Part shown: piece after piece, positions 32,610 to 41,450 of the stretch | How the letters are laid out: the number at the start of each line of letters is the position of its first letter | How positions within the stretch are numbered: the first letter of the stretch is position 1 | Assembly: GCF_945952435.1 (NCBI RefSeq) | Contig: NZ_CAMFHZ010000010.1 | Span: forward strand, 1 to 64,000 | DNA: 64,000 nt | From: an uncultured Microbacterium sp. | GTDB taxonomy: Bacteria; Actinomycetota; Actinomycetes; Actinomycetales; Microbacteriaceae | Direction of reading: 5' to 3' | Position numbers and translations under genes: made by a program | Notes under the pieces: generated by a model | What the model was told of the DNA's origin: nothing | The model's database searches: none | What the model saw: the letters and a program-made list of their open reading frames with translations, nothing else

Positions 32610-33653
32610 ATGAGCATACGTGAGCACGACCCCGACGCGGAGGCCGGTCGCGCGCCCACCGCGCTCGTCGTGATGGCCGCCGACGTGTTCCGGAATCAGT
32701 TCGGCGCCGCCCAGCTCGCCCGCCTCCGCCGCATCGCCGACGTGCCCGATCCGCTAGCCGTCGACGACCTCGACGACCCCGCCCTGGACGCCCGGCTCGC
32801 CGACGTCGAGGTGCTGCTCACGGGCTGGGGCGCCCCCGCGCTCGACGCCGCCCGGCTGGCCCGGATGCCGCGGCTCGGCGCGATGCTGCACTGCGCAGGC
32901 TCGATACGCCCCCAGGTGACCGAGTCCTTCTGGGATCGCGGCATCCGCGCGTCCTCGGTCGCCGAGGTCAACGCGATCCCCGTCGCCGAGTTCGCCTTCG
33001 CCGCGATCGTGCTCGCGGGCAAGAAGGCCCCGTTCCTCGCCGCGGATCCGATGAGCCGCCGGTTCGAGGGCGGAGCGGACCGCTACGGACCTCTGGGAAA
33101 CCGCGATCGGACCGTGGGCGTCGTCGGCTTCAGCCGGATCGGACGGCGCGTGGTCGAGATGCTGCAACAGCTCGAGGGCATCCGGGTGCTCGTCGCCGAT
33201 CCCCTCGCCGCCGCGGAGGAGGTCGCGGCGGCCGGTGGAGAGCTCGTGGCCCTCGACACCCTCATCCCCGCTGTGGACGTGCTCTCGTTGCACGCCCCGG
33301 CGCTGCCCTCGACCCGGCACATGATCGACCGCCCCCGTCTCGCCGCGCTCGAGGACCACGTGACCGTGATCAACACCGCCCGGGGCAGCCTCATCGACCA
33401 CGACGCCCTCACCGCGGAGTGCGTCGCCGGACGTCTCAACGCGATCCTCGACGTCACCGATCCCGAGCCTCTGCCTGCGGATTCGCCGCTGTACGCGCTC
33501 CCGAACGTCATGATCACGCCGCACGTCGCGGGTTCGCTGGGCTCGGAGCTCACCCGGATGACCGATGCCGCGCTCGACGAGCTCGAGCGCCTCGCCGGCG
33601 GGCTCCCGCTGCAGCACGAGGTGACGCGGGACGACCTGCGCACGCAGGCATGA
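32610..33653 (+). CDS. D-2-hydroxyacid dehydrogenase family protein
   Basis: 347 residues. The NAD-binding motif is VGVVGFSRIGRRV (about 170-182, GxSxxG in place of GxGxxG). The catalytic Arg is in NTARGSLID, the acid in LDVTDPEPL and the His in ITPHVAGS. The N-terminal catalytic half contains GWGAPALD. It reduces or oxidises a 2-keto/2-hydroxy acid; the substrate is unknown. Divergent from the DUF2264 gene by 65 bases, so both may serve the use of one plant-type sugar. TATACG near 32594 may be the -10. Confidence 0.85.
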   Translation: MSIREHDPDAEAGRAPTALVVMAADVFRNQFGAAQLARLRRIADVPDPLAVDDLDDPALDARLADVEVLLTGWGAPALDAARLARMPRLGAMLHCAGSIRPQVTESFWDRGIRASSVAEVNAIPVAEFAFAAIVLAGKKAPFLAADPMSRRFEGGADRYGPLGNRDRTVGVVGFSRIGRRVVEMLQQLEGIRVLVADPLAAAEEVAAAGGELVALDTLIPAVDVLSLHAPALPSTRHMIDRPRLAALEDHVTVINTARGSLIDHDALTAECVAGRLNAILDVTDPEPLPADSPLYALPNVMITPHVAGSLGSELTRMTDAALDELERLAGGLPLQHEVTRDDLRTQA

Positions 33654-33720
33654 GTCGCGGGGGCAGGTTTCGCCCCTCCGCGGTCTGGACTCCGCCTCGC
33701 GCGCGGCGCATGCTGGACGC

Positions 33721-34116
33721 ATGAGCGCTTTCACCGCGACCCGGCCGTTCAGCGGCTTCAGCGTCGACGACATCGACGCCGCGCGCACCTTCTATGCCGA
33801 GACCCTGGGCCTGGAGGTCTCGACGAACGAGATGGGCTTCCTCGCCGTCCATCTGCCGCAGGGCGGATCGATCCTCGTGTACTCGAAACCGAACCACGAG
33901 CCCGCCGGCTTCACGATCCTCAACTTCCCCGTGGAGGACGTCGAGGCGGCCGTCGACGACCTCAACGCCCGCGGCGTCGTGACGAAGATCTACGTCGATC
34001 CCGACTTCGGCACCGACGCGAAGGGCATCGCGCATGGCGCTCCCGGTCGCGGGCCCGACATCGCCTGGTTCCGCGATCCTGCGGGCAACGTGCTCGCCGT
34101 CCTCGCCGACCGCTGA
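33721..34116 (+). CDS. VOC (glyoxalase/bleomycin-resistance) family protein
   Basis: 131 residues in two beta-alpha-beta-beta-beta halves: FSVDDIDAARTFYAETLGLEV at the start and WFRDPAGNVLAVL at the end. Substrate unknown. CATGCT lies six bases before ATG, a weak leaderless-type signal. Confidence 0.8.
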   Translation: MSAFTATRPFSGFSVDDIDAARTFYAETLGLEVSTNEMGFLAVHLPQGGSILVYSKPNHEPAGFTILNFPVEDVEAAVDDLNARGVVTKIYVDPDFGTDAKGIAHGAPGRGPDIAWFRDPAGNVLAVLADR

Positions 34117-34167
34117 GGGCAGGATCGGGCCGCGCCGCGGATCGAGGGATCCTTCAGGACACCGACT

Positions 34168-34608
34168 TCAGGACCCCGACGCCCCGATGCGTGGAAGGAT
34201 CCACGCCTGCAGTTGCGCCTCCGGGACGGCGCCGATCTGACGATCGACCTCCTTGCCGCCCTCGATCAGCACGAGCAGCGGGATGCTCTGCGCCCGGAAC
34301 CTCGCCGCCAGCCCGGGATTCTCGTCGACGTTCACCTTCACGAGCTTGAGCTTTCCGGCGTAGCGCGCGGCGAGGCGCTCGACGACGGGCGAGATCATCC
34401 GGCATGGGCCGCACCAGGGGGCCCAGAAGTCCACGAGGACCGGGACCGAGCTCGTGGTCTCGGCGGTGAAGGAGCTCTCGTCGGCGGTGACGACCCACGG
34501 CAGCTTCGCGTGGCATTTCGCGCACTGCGGCGTTCCGCGCGAGATGGCGCCGACCCGGTTGGGGGTCTGGCAGGCTGCGCAGCGGATCACGGTGCCGGTG
34601 GACGTCAT
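34168..34608 (-). CDS. Thioredoxin with N-terminal zinc ribbon (TrxC-like)
   Basis: 146 residues. Two Cys pairs (CAACQTPN and CAKCH) in the first ~35 residues form a zinc ribbon as in E. coli Trx2. The thioredoxin fold then has the redox site WAPWCGPCRM and the cis-Pro segment SIPLLVLIEGG. It reduces protein disulfides in the cytoplasm, and in TrxC the zinc site responds to oxidants. GGGAGG precedes ATG 34608. Confidence 0.9.
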   Translation of the reverse strand: MTSTGTVIRCAACQTPNRVGAISRGTPQCAKCHAKLPWVVTADESSFTAETTSSVPVLVDFWAPWCGPCRMISPVVERLAARYAGKLKLVKVNVDENPGLAARFRAQSIPLLVLIEGGKEVDRQIGAVPEAQLQAWILPRIGASGS

Positions 34609-34696
34609 GGTTCCTCCCTGTCTGCATGCTACGCGCGACCGCCCGCCGCCACGAGACCTCCGCACGACGGACGCGCTCCCTCGCGGGGACGACGCC

Positions 34697-35794
34697 TCAG
34701 GCGAGCGCGGTGCGGCGATCGCGCGGATGCACGACACCCGTGACCGCGCCCAGCACGGCGCCGACGAGCGTGTCGACGACGCGTTCGCCCACGAGCGCGA
34801 TCGTCAGCGTGCCGTGCAGACCGGCGACGGCGGTGATGATGAACAGCACGAGCGGGGTGATGAAGACGAGCGCGAGCGCGTAATTGCGCACGACGAAAAT
34901 CTCCACGGAGAACTGCAGCACGCCCAGCAGCGCGGGCAGCAGCAGTGACGGGATCGGGAGCAGGGCGAGCACGGTGAACAGGGCGGCGCCGACTACCGTG
35001 CCCACGAAGCGCTGGCTGCCCCGCACGAGGGCGACCCGCCGCCCCGCGTTGACGCCGACCACCGCGACACCGGCGCAGACGACCCAGTAGCCCCGCGCCG
35101 GGTCGACGACGAGCACGCTCAGCACCGTGCCGATCACCGCGACGAGGGCGATCCGGATCACGAGCGCACCCTGCTCGGCATCGAGTCGGGGCCGGCGCTC
35201 CAGGCGCAGACCCCCTCCCGGGTGCGCGCCGTGGCGGATCCGGCCGATCAGCATCGCGATCGCGGCGACCGCGTACGAGACGACGACGCCGAGCGCGAGG
35301 GCACCGAGGAAGACGAGAGGATGCACCAGGCGATGCCCGTCGACCTCACCGGTGACGCGCGTCGCGAGGCCGTACACCAGCACGAAGAACACCGGGCCCG
35401 GCGGGCCGACGCGAACGGCGTAGTACAGCGCGGAGACGCCGACCGTGACGAGGACGAGGCCCACCGCGGCGAGCAGCGGGAACGGCGCGAGCACCGTTCC
35501 GAGCGCGGCGCACGCGATCAGTGTCATCCCGACCACCGGGAGCAGACGGATCCGCACCGAGGGCGCCGCACCGACGAGGTAGATCGCGGTGAACGCCCCG
35601 CCAGCCGCCATCATGCCGACGCCCGGCTGCCCGATCAGGGTGAAGAACATCACCGGGAGGAACATCGACAGGGCCGCCTGGAGCGCGACGGGCCAGCGCG
35701 GGGCGTGCGCGGGCTGGAAGGCGATGAGGCCGCGCACGACGACACGCGTGAGTGCGGTCGCCGGCCTGGACGAGGCCGGATCCTCGTCGGTCAT
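34697..35794 (-). CDS. FUSC-family membrane protein
   Basis: 365 residues with about 10 transmembrane helices in two similar halves and a cytosolic Arg-rich loop (RRPRLDAEQG) between, as in the FUSC/aromatic acid exporter-like group. Likely an efflux-type transporter; substrate unknown. TAGAAT is six bases before ATG (leaderless). It lies next to the deiminase genes, but a link is not shown. Confidence 0.75.
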   Translation of the reverse strand: MTDEDPASSRPATALTRVVVRGLIAFQPAHAPRWPVALQAALSMFLPVMFFTLIGQPGVGMMAAGGAFTAIYLVGAAPSVRIRLLPVVGMTLIACAALGTVLAPFPLLAAVGLVLVTVGVSALYYAVRVGPPGPVFFVLVYGLATRVTGEVDGHRLVHPLVFLGALALGVVVSYAVAAIAMLIGRIRHGAHPGGGLRLERRPRLDAEQGALVIRIALVAVIGTVLSVLVVDPARGYWVVCAGVAVVGVNAGRRVALVRGSQRFVGTVVGAALFTVLALLPIPSLLLPALLGVLQFSVEIFVVRNYALALVFITPLVLFIITAVAGLHGTLTIALVGERVVDTLVGAVLGAVTGVVHPRDRRTALA

Positions 35795-35963
35795 GCTTCG
35801 ATTCTACGCCGCCTGCTCTCCGCCCCGAACTCGCGGTCCCGCCGTTCCGCGCGAGCCCCGGTGCGACCGTCCGTGAGGCCATCTGCGAGACCGCCTGCGA
35901 CACTGTCCGTGCGGCGGCGGGACGGGCTCGCCGCCGCACGGAGGGTATCCGGATCGGCCGGGA

Positions 35964-37118
35964 TCAGGCCGCGGGCTGCTGCTGCGTAACGCAGTGGATC
36001 CCGCCGCCACCCGTGCCGAGGCGGTCGATGTTGAGCTGCTCGATCACCCGGCCGGGGAAGAGCTTCGCCATCGTCGCCTTCGCCGCGGCGTCGGCCTTGG
36101 CATCGCCGAACTGGCCCATGATCACGGCGCCGTTGCAGACGTAGTAATTGGCGTAGGACGCGAGAAAGCTGCTGTTCGTCGAACGGATCTTGCCGTAGTC
36201 GGGCCCCTGCAGGGGGGTGACGGAGATCCGGGTGCCCGAGGCGGAGGTGGAGGAGGCCAGGACGGCCTGCTGCTGGCGGGCGTCCTTGGAGAACGCGTCG
36301 TTGTCAGAGGGCAGCGGCACCTGGACGAGGGCGCGGCCGTCGGCGAGGAAGCGCGAGGTCGCGTCGACGTGGTCGTCCGTGATGTCCTGCCCCCTCACGC
36401 CGTCGAACCAGATCAGCTTGTCTGCGCCGTAGGCGTCCAGCAGCGCGTTCTCGACGTCCTTCTGGGACATCCCCGGGTTGCGGTTGGCATTGACCAGGCT
36501 GCTGCGGGTGGCCATGAGCGTGCCGGCGCCGTCCTGTTCGACCGCGCCGCCCTCGCCGACCACGTCGGCCGCGGTGAAGGGGATCCCCAGGTAGTCGGCG
36601 ATCCGCTCGGCGACCCTGCCGTCGTTCGCGTGGGACTGCTTGTTGCCCCAGCCGTTGAAGTTGAGCCCGATCGCGTCCAGCCCGCCCGCGGTGTCCTGGC
36701 GGAAGATCGGCCCGGTGTCCCGCATCCAGCAGTCGTCCACCGGGATGTCGGTGAGCACCGTCACCTTCGAGGAGCACAGGGAACGGGCGCGGGCGGCGCT
36801 CTTGGCGTTCGTGCAGAGGTACACGGGCTCGTACTTCGCGATGGTGCTGGCGATGCGGGCGATGTCCTCCTGCACGCCGGAGAGGCTGCCTCCCCAGATG
36901 TTGGTGCGATCAGGGAACGCCATCCAGGTCCGCACGTGCGGCACGTCCTCGGCGGGCACGGCGAATCCCGCGGTCGACGACGCCGTCGCCGCGGAGGCCG
37001 GGGATCCGCCGAGCAGCGGGGCGGCGGCCGCGCTCGCGGCGCCGATGCCGACGGCGGCGAGGAAGCCGCGGCGCCCCATCGTCCAGCGGGCGTCCCGGGT
37101 GGGATCGGTCTTGGTCAT
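35964..37118 (-). CDS. Agmatine/peptidyl-arginine deiminase family protein, exported by Tat
   Basis: 384 residues. A Tat signal (GRRGFLAAVGIGAASAAAAP, with cleavage near ASA|AT) directs folded export. The PAD_porph/agmatine deiminase fold follows with the conserved VDDCWMRDTGPIF, NFNGWGNKQ, VGEGGAVEQDGAGT, DDHVDATSRF and the nucleophile C376 in GGGGIHCVTQQQP. Members hydrolyse guanidino groups of agmatine or arginine residues, releasing ammonia. GGAG is six bases before ATG. Divergent from a TetR gene with a perfect palindrome between. Two paralogues follow at 37935 and 44983. Confidence 0.88.
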   Translation of the reverse strand: MTKTDPTRDARWTMGRRGFLAAVGIGAASAAAAPLLGGSPASAATASSTAGFAVPAEDVPHVRTWMAFPDRTNIWGGSLSGVQEDIARIASTIAKYEPVYLCTNAKSAARARSLCSSKVTVLTDIPVDDCWMRDTGPIFRQDTAGGLDAIGLNFNGWGNKQSHANDGRVAERIADYLGIPFTAADVVGEGGAVEQDGAGTLMATRSSLVNANRNPGMSQKDVENALLDAYGADKLIWFDGVRGQDITDDHVDATSRFLADGRALVQVPLPSDNDAFSKDARQQQAVLASSTSASGTRISVTPLQGPDYGKIRSTNSSFLASYANYYVCNGAVIMGQFGDAKADAAAKATMAKLFPGRVIEQLNIDRLGTGGGGIHCVTQQQPAA

Positions 37119-37162
37119 GTCGAACTCCGTTCGTCGGAAACGTGGCGTGGCGAGCCTAATTT

Positions 37163-37176
37163 ACCAAGCGCTTGGT
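37163..37176. promoter_or_regulatory. 14-bp palindromic TetR operator candidate
   Basis: ACCAAGCGCTTGGT is a perfect palindrome in the 85-bp gap between the Tat-exported deiminase and the divergent TetR gene, upstream of the -10-like TACGAT (37192-37197). Likely bound by the TetR protein at 37204. Confidence 0.65.
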
Positions 37177-37203
37177 TAGCAATACTCGGAATACGATGTG
37201 AGA

Positions 37204-37833
37204 ATGGCCGCGACCCCCGAACGCACACCCTCCACGGCGCCCGCGACGGGTCGCCGCGCCCGGGGCGAGGCGACCAGGGCACGGCTGATCGCCTCGGCGC
37301 GCGCGCTGCTCGCGGGGGACGAGCAGGGCACGTTCACCACGCGGAACGTGGCCGCGCTCGCGGGCGTCACGCACGGCATGTGCCACTACCATTTCCGCGA
37401 TCGCACGGAGCTCGTCCTCGCGATCATCGAGGACGTGCATCCCGAGTGGATCACGCCGCTGCGCGAGGCGGTCGACCACCCCGGCTCCTTCCGAGAGCGC
37501 GCCGACCTCGTGCTGGAGCTGCTGACCGAGCCCGAGAGCGCGTCTTCTGCGCGGCTGTTCTCGGCCCTGCACGGCCTCGCGCTGAGCGACGATCGGGTGC
37601 GCGAGGGGCTCGCGGCCGAATACCGCGAGTGGACGGCGGCGTTCGTCGATCTCTTCCTGGTGCTCCGGCAGGAGCGACCGGATCGGCGGATCGACGCCGA
37701 GGCGCGCGGATGGGCCGCCGCGGCCGCCGCCGACGGCCTGGCCGCGTACGCCGCCCTCGGGCTCTCCGACGATCCCGGAGCCGCGCTGCGCAGCCTGCTC
37801 AGCGAGGACGCGGACGGGGACGACACGCGCTGA
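37204..37833 (+). CDS. TetR-family regulator
   Basis: 209 residues. The helix-turn-helix (about 38-60) reads FTTRNVAALAGVTHGMCHYHF. The C-terminal domain is helical and Ala-rich. ATG 37204 follows TACGAT by six bases. GTG 37198 is an alternative. Divergent from the deiminase at 35964 and probably its repressor. Confidence 0.85.
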   Translation: MAATPERTPSTAPATGRRARGEATRARLIASARALLAGDEQGTFTTRNVAALAGVTHGMCHYHFRDRTELVLAIIEDVHPEWITPLREAVDHPGSFRERADLVLELLTEPESASSARLFSALHGLALSDDRVREGLAAEYREWTAAFVDLFLVLRQERPDRRIDAEARGWAAAAAADGLAAYAALGLSDDPGAALRSLLSEDADGDDTR

Positions 37834-37934
37834 GCCGACGGCACGGCGCACCGCGTTCGGGCGTCGTCGACGAGAAGCCGCCGCACGGGCCGGCCGCACC
37901 CCGCTCGTGATGAGAGCGCGGCCCGCCGTGCCGC

Positions 37935-38960
37935 TCAGAGCGCGAGCCCCGCGGGGATCTGCTGGGTGATGCAGTGCGGGCCCCCACCGCCGGTCGCGAT
38001 GGTGTCGGCGCGCACTCCGACGACCTCGCGTCCGGGGTAGATCTCCCGCAGGCGGCCGAGGGACCTCTCCACGCCGTCGCCGCCGTCGACGGGCACGATC
38101 ACGGCGCCGTTGACGAGATAGTGGTTGGCATAGGACACCTCGGCGTCGAGCGGCGGATCGAACCTCTCCACCTCGATCGAACGCCCCCGGGCGTCGAGGG
38201 CGCCGCGGAGCGCGGCGAGATTGGCCCGCGCGCGGGCGAACTCGGTCGAGTCCTCGGACTCGGGCACTTCGAGCAACACCCTGCCCGGAGCGACGTACTG
38301 GGCGACGCCGTCGATGTGGCCGTCGGTGCCGGTCGGGCCGGTATCCAGGCTGTGACCGTAGGGCAGCCAGATCACGCGATCGATGCCGAGGTAGTCGCCG
38401 ACCATCCGCTCGATGTCCTCCGTGCCCAGATGCCGGTTGCGGTTGGGGTTGCGCAGGCACTGCTCGGTCGTGATCATCGTCCCCTCGCCGTCGACGAAGA
38501 AGGATCCGCCCTCCAGCACCATCGGCGCGGAGAACAGCGGCACGCCGAAGTGGGCGGCGATCCGCTCGGGGACGAGCGCGTCCTGGTCGTAGGGGTGGAA
38601 GCGGTTGCCCCAGGCGTTGAAACCGAATTTCACGACGGCCAGCTCCCCCGCGTCATCGGTGACGAAGGTCGGCCCGCAGTCGCGCGCCCAGGAGTCGTCC
38701 GCTCCGAACGGCAGCGGCGTCACCGTGGACGGGCAGCGCCGGCGCACGTCGGCGACGGCGTCGGGCTCGCACACCATGAAGACGGGTTCGAACGCGGCGA
38801 TCGCGGCGGCGACCTTCGCATACTCGTCGCGGGCCGTGTCGTAGCGGTCCTCCCACAGCGACCGGCGCGAGGGCCACAGCATGATCGTCGCGGAGTGCGG
38901 CGCCCATTCGGGCGGCATGCGGAATCCGGCGGCGCGGGGAGTGAGCGGCAACGATGCCAT
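37935..38960 (-). CDS. aguA: Agmatine deiminase, cytosolic
   Basis: 341 residues without signal. All family motifs are intact: FGADDSWARDCGPTFV, FNAWGNRFHPYDQD, LEGGSFFVDGEGTMITTEQC, GTDGHIDGVAQYV and nucleophile C330 in GGGGPHCITQQIP. The close fit to true AguA suggests agmatine to N-carbamoylputrescine plus ammonia. GGAGG is seven bases before ATG 38960. The gene follows a TetR gene on the same strand with an operator in the gap. No carbamoylputrescine amidase of the nitrilase type is in the window, so the next step is elsewhere or done by another enzyme. Confidence 0.88.
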   Translation of the reverse strand: MASLPLTPRAAGFRMPPEWAPHSATIMLWPSRRSLWEDRYDTARDEYAKVAAAIAAFEPVFMVCEPDAVADVRRRCPSTVTPLPFGADDSWARDCGPTFVTDDAGELAVVKFGFNAWGNRFHPYDQDALVPERIAAHFGVPLFSAPMVLEGGSFFVDGEGTMITTEQCLRNPNRNRHLGTEDIERMVGDYLGIDRVIWLPYGHSLDTGPTGTDGHIDGVAQYVAPGRVLLEVPESEDSTEFARARANLAALRGALDARGRSIEVERFDPPLDAEVSYANHYLVNGAVIVPVDGGDGVERSLGRLREIYPGREVVGVRADTIATGGGGPHCITQQIPAGLAL

Positions 38961-38993
38961 GAGAAGTCCTCCAAAGAGTGGTTTCCCACTATT

Positions 38994-39008
38994 TTGGATG
39001 ACATCCAA
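38994..39008. promoter_or_regulatory. TetR operator candidate O1 before aguA
   Basis: TTGGATG A CATCCAA, a perfect 15-bp palindrome, 34 bases before the aguA ATG. The pattern TTGGATNNNATCCAA recurs at 44780-44794. Confidence 0.7.
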
Positions 39009-39023
39009 TTTCAGGTCAAGACA

Positions 39024-39641
39024 TCAACCCGCCGGATCCGCGACCCGCGTTCCCACGCCGAGCAATGCCGCAGCGCCGGTCTCCAGCAGCTGCAGCATCC
39101 GGGGACGATCCACCCGGCCGGCGCCGACGGCGACCTGAATCGAGAGGCCGTCGATCATGGCCGCGATCGTCTCGCACACGTCCTCGACGCGGGCGACGTG
39201 GAAGACGCCGAGATCTCTCCCGTACGCGACCACCTCGGTCAGCATCTCGAACCAGCGCTGATCGAGTTGACGGTGCTTCTGCGACACGGTGGGATCGGAG
39301 AGCCCGTTCGCCCACGCCTGCAGCCAGAGCAGCCAGCCGTCGTCCTGGAATCCGCTCGCGGCGGCCAGGCCGATGAGGTGGCGCAGGCGCTCCATCGGAT
39401 CCTCGATGCCGGCGAGCTCCTCGCGCGACTGCTGCACCAGCTCCTCTTCGCTGCGCTGGATCGCGAGGAGGAGGAGGTCGTTCTTCGAGGGGAAGTAGTA
39501 GGTGACGTGCCCCGTGGTCATCTGCGCGCGCTCGGCGATGTCGGAGACGCGGACGTTGGCGTAGCCGAGCTCGGCGATCGCCTCGGCCGCCGCTTTCAGG
39601 ACGATCTCCTCGCGCTCCCGGCCCTTCGCATGACGCGACAT
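39024..39641 (-). CDS. TetR-family regulator of aguA and the ABC transporter
   Basis: 205 residues. The helix-turn-helix (about 28-50) reads VRVSDIAERAQMTTGHVTYYF. The C-terminal part matches the BetI-like group. It lies between the end of the ABC transporter operon and aguA, all on the minus strand. The same palindrome precedes the transporter and aguA, so it most likely represses both and responds to the transported compound. Confidence 0.85.
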   Translation of the reverse strand: MSRHAKGREREEIVLKAAAEAIAELGYANVRVSDIAERAQMTTGHVTYYFPSKNDLLLLAIQRSEEELVQQSREELAGIEDPMERLRHLIGLAAASGFQDDGWLLWLQAWANGLSDPTVSQKHRQLDQRWFEMLTEVVAYGRDLGVFHVARVEDVCETIAAMIDGLSIQVAVGAGRVDRPRMLQLLETGAAALLGVGTRVADPAG

Positions 39642-39738
39642 CGGCCCACCCTTCTTCCCGGCCGCCCGCGGCCTCTCGTACCTCCCGGCAGGCACGCGGC
39701 CCATCGCGGCGCGCGCCGGGCGGTCCACGGCAGCGAGT

Positions 39739-40497
39739 CTATAGTCGCGGCACGGCGGCGAGGAGCTGACGGGTGTACTCCTGCTCCGGCGCGGCGAAGA
39801 GCTCCTCCGCCGGCCTGTCCTCGATGAGGACGCCATTCTTCATCACCACGACGCGCTCGCTGATGTGCCGCACCACGGCCAGGTCGTGCGAGATGAACAG
39901 CAGGGTGAGCCCCAGGTCGCGCTTCAGCTCCATCAGCAGATTGAGGATCGCCGCCTGCACCGAGACGTCGAGGGCGGCGGTCGACTCGTCGGCGATGAGG
40001 ATCGCCGGATCCACCGCGAGCGCCCGGGCGATCCCGACCCGCTGACGCTGACCGCCCGAGAGCCGGCGGGGCAGGGCGTGGTACGCCGAGGCGGGAAGCC
40101 CCACCCTGTCGAGGAGCTGTCGTGCCCGTGCCTTCACCCCGGCACCGGCGGCGAGACGGTGGAAGCGGATCAGCTCCTCGAGCATCGGACCGACCGCCAG
40201 ACGCGGGTTGAGCGATGCGCTCGGATCCTGGAACACCATCTGCAGCCCGCGGACCTGCTGCCTGGTCCGCCGCCGCGCGACCGGCGTGCCGTCCAGGAGG
40301 ATCTCGCCGGAGGAGACGGGAACCAGGCCGATGAGCGCCTTCGCGAGCGTCGACTTGCCCGATCCGGACTCGCCGACGATGCCGACCGACTCACCGGCGG
40401 CCACGGCGAGATCGACCGCGTCCAGGGCGGGACGGGCCCCGCGCCGGGCTCGGCCGTAGTGCACGGTCAGGGAGGAGGCCTCCAGGATCGGGGTCAT
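39739..40497 (-). CDS. ABC transporter ATPase, oligopeptide/dipeptide type (OppF/DppF-like)
   Basis: 252 residues. Walker A GESGSGKST (about 43-51), Q-loop FQDPSASLNPR, signature LSGGQRQR, Walker B ILIADEST and switch His in LLFISHDL are all present. The C-terminal oligopeptide/dipeptide extension is short. ATG overlaps the partner ATPase stop (ATGA). Last transporter gene of the five-gene operon. Confidence 0.9.
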   Translation of the reverse strand: MTPILEASSLTVHYGRARRGARPALDAVDLAVAAGESVGIVGESGSGKSTLAKALIGLVPVSSGEILLDGTPVARRRTRQQVRGLQMVFQDPSASLNPRLAVGPMLEELIRFHRLAAGAGVKARARQLLDRVGLPASAYHALPRRLSGGQRQRVGIARALAVDPAILIADESTAALDVSVQAAILNLLMELKRDLGLTLLFISHDLAVVRHISERVVVMKNGVLIEDRPAEELFAAPEQEYTRQLLAAVPRL

Positions 40498-41450
40498 CGG
40501 CGGGTCTCCAGAGTCAGGTCGGTGCGGATGCAGGCCGTCCGCCCCTCGCGTCCCGCGGCGAGCCGGTAGTCGGCGCCGTGGCAGGCGTCGATCTCGAACG
40601 GGCAGCGGGGGGCGAAGCGGCATCCCTCGGGGAACCGTCCCGGGTCGGGCGGCGTGCCGGGGATCGTCTCGAGGTCGGCATCGCCGCGCACCGTGGAGGG
40701 GGTGCACCCCAGCAGCGCGGCCGTGTACGGGTGCTGCGGGCGACGGAGCACCTGCTCCGCTGTCCCCTCCTCGACGAGGCGCCCCGCGTACATGACTGCG
40801 ATGCGGTCGCTGATCGTCCCGACCACCGCGAGATCGTGCGACACGAAGACCAACCCCATGCCGCGCTCCTGGCCGAGCCGCTTCAGCAGCGCGAGGATCT
40901 GCGCCTGGATCGTGACGTCGAGCGCGGTGGTCGGCTCGTCGCAGAGGAGCACGTCGGGCTCCGTGCCGAGCGCCGCCGCGATCATGATCCGCTGCCGGAG
41001 TCCGCCCGAGAGCTCGTGCGGCCACATCCGCGCACGACGCGCCGGTTCGGGGATGCCGACATCGGCCATGAGCTGCAGGACCTTGGCCCGGATCCCGGAG
41101 CGCGGGGTCCCGCCGTGCGCGCGGATGCCCTCGGCGATCAGCTCGCCGACCCGCATCGTCGGGTTGAGCGCGAGCATGGGCTCCTGGAAGACGAGCGCCA
41201 CGCGCGGAGACGGATCACCGCTCTCCCCGCCGAGTCGGACCTCTCCGCGACGCGCCGCGCCTTCGGGCAGGATCCCCAGCACTCCGCGGAGGGTGAGGCT
41301 CTTGCCCGATCCGGACTCGCCGACGATGCCGAGGGTCTCCCCTCGCCCGACCGCGAACGAGACCCCGTCGACCGGCGTCAGCCGGCGGCCGTCGATCCGC
41401 AGATCGATCGCGAGGTCCTTTACGTCGAGCACGGCGCTCGTCCCCGTCAC
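40494..41450 (-). CDS. ABC transporter ATPase, oligopeptide/dipeptide type (OppD/DppD-like)
   Basis: 318 residues from GTG 41450, which overlaps the permease stop (GTGA). Walker A GESGSGKS, FQEPMLALNPT, signature LSGGLRQR, Walker B VLLCDEPTTALDV, switch LVFVSHDL. The C-terminal extension carries the Cys cluster GCRFAPRCPFEIDACH, the iron-sulfur-like site of Dpp/Opp ATPases. Confidence 0.9.
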   Translation of the reverse strand: MTGTSAVLDVKDLAIDLRIDGRRLTPVDGVSFAVGRGETLGIVGESGSGKSLTLRGVLGILPEGAARRGEVRLGGESGDPSPRVALVFQEPMLALNPTMRVGELIAEGIRAHGGTPRSGIRAKVLQLMADVGIPEPARRARMWPHELSGGLRQRIMIAAALGTEPDVLLCDEPTTALDVTIQAQILALLKRLGQERGMGLVFVSHDLAVVGTISDRIAVMYAGRLVEEGTAEQVLRRPQHPYTAALLGCTPSTVRGDADLETIPGTPPDPGRFPEGCRFAPRCPFEIDACHGADYRLAAGREGRTACIRTDLTLETRR

